Shown here one piece after another: positions 58,065 to 64,000 of a stretch of 64,000 nt of DNA. Each line of letters starts with the position of its first letter. Position 1 is the stretch's first letter. The notes beneath the pieces are model-generated. The model saw nothing but the letters and a program-made list of their open reading frames with translations. It was not told the origin of the DNA and did no database searches. Position numbers and translations under genes: made by a program. The stretch comes from Vigna angularis (Eukaryota; Streptophyta; Magnoliopsida; Fabales; Fabaceae): assembly GCF_016808095.1 (NCBI RefSeq), contig NC_068975.1:34824001-34888000 (forward strand), in the 5' to 3' direction.

Positions 58065-61000
58065 ATGGAGGCGGAGCCAGAGAACAACGAGGTGAAGAGG
58101 GAAGAAAACAGCAATGACGACAACAACAACAACAATGAAAGTAACAGCAAATTTGGAAATTCTAGTGAGGGTCAGAGCAAGCCCAAGCGCCAGATGAAGA
58201 CACCGTTTCAGCTTGAAACGCTCGAGAAAGCTTATGCTGGTTTGTGCTTGTTAACCTTTATTTCTTGTTCAATTTATAGGTTTATTGTTCACTGATTTTT
58301 ATTTTATTTTTTTAATTTTTGTACTTTTGCTCAGTGGAGAATTACCCGTCCGAGATGATGAGAGCAGAGTTGTCTGAGAAGTTGGGGTTGTCGGATCGGC
58401 AGTTGCAGATGTGGTTCTGTCACCGGCGGTTGAAGGACAAGAAGGACTTGCCGTCGAAAAAGCTGCGTAAGGCTGCGGCGTTAACTGATTCTCCGGTTGA
58501 GGAGCCCAAGCTGGCTTCTGAAGTGGGTGCTGAATACGGATCCGGGTCGGGTTCAGGGTCCAGTCCGTTTACCCGTTCGGAGTTGAGGAATGTGGTGCCT
58601 AGGGGGTACTATGAGTCGCCACAGACTATAATGGAGCTTAGAGCAATTGCTTGTGTGGAGGCTCAGTTGGGGGAGCCTTTAAGAGAAGATGGACCTATTC
58701 TTGGAGTGGAGTTTGATCCGTTGCCGCCAGATGCATTTGGGGCACCCTTAGGTATGGTCTTTGGCTCTTTGACTAGGTGGATGGTTGTGTATCTCGGTTG
58801 AATTTAGGACCGCTATCAATGTATAATAGTGTGTTTTCTTTTTAATTCCTGTTTATATGTTTTTTCTTTTTTTAATTTATTAGGGTTTTATGGGATATGC
58901 AATTCAACTGTTTACCGAACTTGTCTTCCATGCTTTGTTTAATGACTTTTCTTTGTATGTTAGTACATAGGTTTCATGGTATTGATGTGAACTACGGACT
59001 TTCAATTTTTTATTTGAATGTGGCTTTTATTTTGTGAAGCAGTAATGGGATCAACTAGTGTCTAGGGTGTTCTGTTTAAGTGTATCATCAGAAAGGGGTG
59101 TAATGTTCTTATTTTGCTTTTCTTGTCATCTTTCTGGCTGTTTTTCAACATTAAAGAATTTTAAAAAGCATTACTTTTACGTTATAAGTTGGTGATGATT
59201 AAAGAATGAACTCTCATTTTAATCTGATAAGCATCTGTTGATCATTCTAGTTGATAAATTTGCTTAATCTCCGCTTTTGTTGCTATATTTGTGGTACACC
59301 CTTCACATTGGACTATACATTTTTACGGACAACGATGAATGTTTCCCAAGTTTTGGGACCAATGTGAAGTTTTGCAAACGCGACTAGGTGGACTAATGCA
59401 TGCAATAATTTAAGATACTGAAGTGAGGGTTTACTTGATGAATAATTGTTTGTGATAGGTGCATGTGCCTTGATTAACTACTTATATGTCTAGTATTTTC
59501 TTTTGGTGCAGCTGTTACAGATCCTCAAAAGCGGCCTAGTCTTGCCTATGACAATAAAATGTATGAAAGACATGATGTTAGGACAAATAAGGTTGGTTTT
59601 CGTTATGCTATGACTTTCTAGTGTATTTGTCTGTAAAATTATGGTAGGACACAGAATATTCAGAAAAGGAAGCAACTGTATATTACCACTGGAGTTGACT
59701 GAAAATCAAAGTTCACTTCAAGCTCATCTGTCATCATCCAGAGTTCAAGGCTCTCAAATAACAGCATTGCTCTAAAATGATACAGTCCGTTCAACACCCT
59801 ATAGTCCTCCTTCGGGTGGCAAACTTGGCACCTCAGTGTTCTTCCTAACTTCCTCTCAGTCTATCTTTTTTCTGGCTTCTGGAATAAACCTTCCAGTTCA
59901 TTGATTTCATTGGACTTTAATCCAATAATCAGTCCTTGTCCTTTTCATCTCAATGATTGGGCTTAAGCCCAAAATTCAGTATCCCATCAATTAGTCTTGT
60001 ATTGAGCTCTGGGTTATTAATCATGTGTAATATTGGCGTGGAGTTGCCATTTCAAAGGGTGTTTGTTGTTATGGTCATGCCATCCAAATTGTGGTTCTGT
60101 TGCACACAACAGTGGTGCAATCTTGACGGGTGGGGATCAAACCCAATGTTGCCCGTGCTCTAGGGTATAAATGACATGTAACATTGGTCAGACCTAGAAA
60201 GGTAAAACCCTAATTCCCCTTTTCTTCTCTTCCATAGACCACTGCATCTCAGGCCACTGCCAGTGCAGTAGCCTTATCTTCGTAAAAGAGTAGGCCATGT
60301 CTGTTCTCTGTTAGTCTGTTTACTTATCTGTACCTAGTGTTACTTTTTGTTAGCTTGTGTTATTTACTTGCACGTTTTGTTTAAGATCTATGAATTTTTT
60401 AGACAATTCTTAATATGCCATTAAATTTGGGAATTTTTGGAGCATTTTATAGTTAACTATGCATAGTACTTAGTATTGATTATACATATAAAAATATATT
60501 TATAAAATTTTAAATAGCTTTCATCCTGCTGTGATCTATCCTAGAGCATTTTTGGTTTAAGTTACACACTGCTGTCTGAAGTCGATAACTATGATTGAGA
60601 TGCGTATTAAAAGAAAACCCTTTTTTAATCGTGATTGTGTGATTTAGTTATCAAGATTGGCACACTTTTAAAATTTTTGTCCTTCATGTCTGTATATAAT
60701 GGTATTCTTTTATTTAGGGTTTAGGGTATTCTTTTATTTGTTGCACTATTTGGTGTTTAGTTTTTTGCCGTTTTTCCTAGTGGCATAGTGGTACTGTCAA
60801 CTTAAATTGTGATATCAGGCATATTAGTACTTTAGCCTCTATCATTTATTAGGACTTATTTGTGTTAAAGAATAAATAAATTTAATGCACATGCGTTGTT
60901 GCGCATATCCTTTGTATGCTGTTTATTCTTTATTTTGGTCAGGGGTATATTTATTTAAATGCTTTCATTCACAATGTTTTTAAATGCTCTTAATAGTCTA

Positions 61001-64000
61001 TCCTCAGTTTACTTATGTTTGAGAAAAAATGGCTTTTATCTTTTCATATTTTGATCATATTTATTGTCAACCCTTTCTCTTCGTTGTTAATATGATATTT
61101 GGGTTTTAAATGGAATCCATTACAGGCAATAGCAAGGACATTCCATGAATATCCCTTTCTTCCAAGCCAGTCTGGCATTAGATCTGATGTTTTTGGACAA
61201 CTAAACCTGCCCCATTTACATGAACCGATGGAGGGTCCGGCAAGAACACCTTTTCCCCTTGGAAATGAACAACCTAGAATTCATGCTCCTCAAAGTCATT
61301 CTGCTCGTGTTCGTCTTTTGTCTCAACCACAGGACAAACAAGTGATTCCCTATCCATCTCCCCCTCGAGAAAATGATGTTGTACCCAAAAGGGAACCTCA
61401 CATAAACATAACAAATACTGGAATGAACTCCCACTATGCTACTGATCACCCAATTGTTGGACAAGAAATTCCATATGCTTTACCTGGTGGGCAAGTATCC
61501 CATAATGATGCAGTATTGAGGATGGAGAGGAAACGGAAGGTATTTCTTGAATTTTGTAATTTTTTTGTCAAGTGTTTTTTGTCATTTTCCTTGGCAATGT
61601 TAAAACAATATTACTTGAGGAGGATGATGTATATTTTTGACGTTTATGTAGATTGATGAAGCCAGAGTTGCAAAGGAAGTTGAAGCCTATGAAATGAGGA
61701 TGCGGAAAGAGCTTGAGAAACAAGATAACCTCAGACGAAAGGTTTTAATGTTTATTAAAACAGATTTTTTGCTAGCCACCTTGCCACGGTGCATGTTATA
61801 GATCTTAAAAGACATCCCCTTCTCTATAGCTAACCCTCTACTTCCCCTCTCCCTTTCAGAGTGAAGAGAGATTGAAGAAGGAAATGGAAAGGCAAGATCG
61901 TGAGAGAAAGAAGGAAGAAGAGAGGTTGTTGCGTGAGAAACAGCGAGAAGAGGAAAGATCAAAACGTGAGCAAAGGCGGGAAATGGAGCGAAGGGAAAAG
62001 TTTTTGTTGAAAGAACATTTGAGAGTAATTTCCAAACCCTATTGATTATAATCCATTGACAAATATTTAAACATCTGGATTTTTAATGTACATTGCTCCT
62101 TTTTCTTGCTGTCTTTTGTAAAAACAGGCTGAGAAAAGGAGGCAAAAAGAAGAGATCCGCAAAGAGAAAGAGGAAGAGAGGAGGAAAGCTGCACTTGAGA
62201 AGGCAAATGCTCGGAGAATAGCTAAAGAATCTATGGAGCTTATTGAGGATGAACAACTTGAATTGATGGAGTTGGCTGCTGCAAGCAAGGGGCTTTCCTC
62301 TATTATTCATATTGATCTTGATACTTTGCAGAACCTTGAATCATTTAGGGGTGAGCAATTATCATGATGTTGCTCTTTATAATGTTACATAATTAGGTTC
62401 TATTACTAATTCATGTTGAACTTCAGATTCATTGTGTGTATTCCCCCCCAAAAGTGTAAAGCTGAGAAAACCATTTGCTATCCAACCCTGGAGCAACTCA
62501 GAACAGAATGTTGGCAACCTTCTCATGGTATGTTTGTATTTCCTCTCTTTCACCATTTTATGTAAGTGTATGTTAATGTTGCTCTGAACCAGTTGCTCTG
62601 GTACTGCCCAAACGAGGAAGGGGAATTTTACTCTTTCTCAGTTTCTGACATTGGTTTATATTAGTCCATGATTTGAAATGTTTGGTTAAATTTGCTCGTC
62701 CACCTGTATATGATAGTGAAGGTTATTTATATTTAGCTCGTATATGTAATTCTGAGATAATTCATATTGTTCTTTATTATTCTTAAGCTTAAAAATTGAG
62801 GATTCTGAATTTAAAGTTTGAAAGCTGTGTTCTACTGCTCTATTTCAGGTTTGGAGATTCTTGATTACTTTTTCTGATGTTCTTGATTTATGGCCTTTTA
62901 CTCTTGATGAGTTTGTACAGGCATTTCATGACTATGTGAGTAAATCTGACCTTTGCTATTGATTTTGTACTGCAGACGAACTGAATTTTGTGCACTCGTT
63001 GCTTATTATGTGTGTTACGTTCAAACCATTTGATTGCAGGATTCTAGATTGTTGGGCGAGATACATGTTGCTCTTCTCAAGGTGATAATAAAGGACATTG
63101 AAGATGTTGCTAGGACACCTTCTACAGGATTGGGGATGAATCAGAACGGAGCTGCTAATCCTGGAGGCGGCCATCCAGAGATCGTGGAAGGAGTAAGTTG
63201 AAATATATCATAAATTTTATTTTTCCTTTTGAGACATACTAGTTTTGCCTGAGACTGTTGACTCAGACAAATACGTCTTCATTATGGTTTAGGCATATGC
63301 ATGGGGCTTTGACATACGAAATTGGCAGAAGAACTTGAATCAGTTGACATGGCCAGAAATTTTCCGACAGTTAGCACTGTCTGCAGGATTAGGACCACAC
63401 CTGAAGAAAAGAAGTATTGCATGGTCATACACAATTGATAAAGACGAGGTTCACTTTCTTTATTTGCGTATAAATATTTAGATCAAGATCTTATGTTAAA
63501 GGGATGCTGCGATATTTTTAGTGCCCATAGGCTGAAACATTTGTGTTATCATTTCAGTTCACTGAGCATTTGTTTTTTTGCAATTGTTTTAAGCCATGGA
63601 TTTGTGTCCTTACTCTGATTAGTGGTTAAAAATGTATTTGTTATTCCAGGGAAAAAGTTGTGTAGATATCATTTCTACACTTCGTAATGGTTCAGCAGCT
63701 GAAAGTGCCGTGGCCAAAATGCAAGAGAGAGGTCTATTAGCTCCCCGAAGATCAAGGCACCGGTTAACTCCTGGAACAGTTAAATTTGCAGCATTTCATG
63801 TTCTCTCATTGGAGGGTAGTAAGGGCTTGACAGTACTGGAGCTTGCAGAAAAAATTCAGGTGAAATGCCTATCTTCTTATCAGTTGATCTTTCTAAAATT
63901 TTCAAATTTGTTCTTATGTTTCTTTTCTGTCAGAAATCTGGTCTCCGAGACCTAACGACCAGCAAGACTCCTGAAGCATCAATTTCTGTTGCTTTGACAA
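58065..64000 (+). CDS. RLT1: Homeobox-DDT protein of the RINGLET (RLT) family, 5' half
   Basis: Thirteen exons join in frame: 58065-58239, 58335-58751, 59512-59591, 61126-61539, 61652-61741, 61860-62024, 62128-62350, 62427-62527, 62849-62935, 63040-63192, 63293-63448, 63650-63859 and 63934 onward, giving 779 residues to the window edge. Full RLT proteins have about 1700. An Asn-rich acidic N-terminus precedes a homeodomain (about 40-100) with KRQMKTPFQLETLEKAY and LSDRQLQMWFCHRRLKDKK. Then come the conserved AQLGEPLREDGPILGVEFDP block, a Glu/Arg/Lys-rich coiled coil (about 360-495), the DDT domain (about 545-605), an RLT-specific AYAWGFDIRNWQ segment, and the start of a HARE-HTH domain (about 730 on). 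RLT1/RLT2 bind the ISWI ATPases CHR11/CHR17 in the nucleus and hold back the vegetative-to-floral switch. The homeodomain looks nearer RLT1 than RLT2; a tree would be needed. Confidence 0.95.
59592..61125 (+). other. Long third intron of the RLT gene
   Basis: 1534 bp between the exon ending NKMYERHDVRTNK and the one starting AIARTFHEYP. The middle (59690-60290) is less AT-rich than the rest and may be an old insertion. It contains the palindrome GGGCTTAAGCCC (59958-59969). TTTAGGGTTTAGGG at 60713-60726 is two plant telomere units (a telobox-like word). The short frame at 59957-60163 has no domain. Confidence 0.55.

Noticed and set aside
1..64000. tRNA and rRNA genes
   Set aside because: I looked for B-box-like GGTTCGAATCC words and for conserved rRNA stretches while reading both strands and saw none; a covariance-model scan would be decisive.

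Overview
This is plant nuclear DNA, almost certainly from a legume. Genes have GT-AG introns and dicot-type products, intergenic DNA is strongly AT-rich, and much of it is made of degraded transposable elements. The coiled-coil gene at the left resembles soybean homologues I know, and the foldback element at 53500 starts with an end sequence that is common in legume genomes. A phaseoloid bean such as Vigna or Phaseolus is my best guess; this is inference and no species was identified.

Seven protein-coding genes can be supported. (1) 2047-6383 (+): the 3' part of a plant guanylate-binding-like protein (GBPL3 type); its GTPase part lies left of the window. (2) 11345-14245 (-): a three-exon NAC transcription factor of the SND2/SND3 group, a secondary-wall regulator. 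(3) 23034-24038 (-): a single-exon, membrane-anchored receptor-like kinase in which the catalytic Asp is replaced, so a likely pseudokinase. (4) 27578-29152 (+): TRM61, catalytic subunit of the tRNA m1A58 methyltransferase. (5) 34257-37619 (-): HSL1, a HAESA-like LRR receptor kinase. (6) 52031-52666 (+): a DUF679/DMP four-pass membrane protein. (7) 58065 to beyond 64000 (+): the 5' half of an RLT1/RLT2 homeobox-DDT protein, the partner of ISWI chromatin remodellers. The genes are independent single-copy-like loci and do not form a cluster or pathway. Exon borders were fixed by keeping the reading frame across GT-AG junctions and by similarity to known family sequences.

The space between the genes holds the most structure. 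Three non-autonomous, Mutator-like elements (21676-22094, 30601-32333, 49758-50619) have 8- or 9-bp target-site duplications and share a related terminal core near GTTnCTCCCTnyACC. Each carries different internal cargo: a decayed tandem array, a set of covarying short palindromes plus two oppositely oriented arrays, or a 95-nt near-perfect hairpin. A 2.4-kb solo LTR (17441-19845) is bounded by a perfect 5-bp duplication. A structurally complete but non-coding LTR retrotransposon (54257-56237) has both LTRs, primer-binding site, polypurine tract and target-site duplication. Two foldback MITEs (7218-7512, 53500-53874), a decayed array of about 41-bp units (20090-20870), several (AT)n tracts and one antisense gag zinc-knuckle relic (402-704) complete the picture.

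I saw no tRNA, rRNA, known microRNA or CRISPR array. The remaining intergenic DNA is AT-rich and shows no coding signal that I trust.
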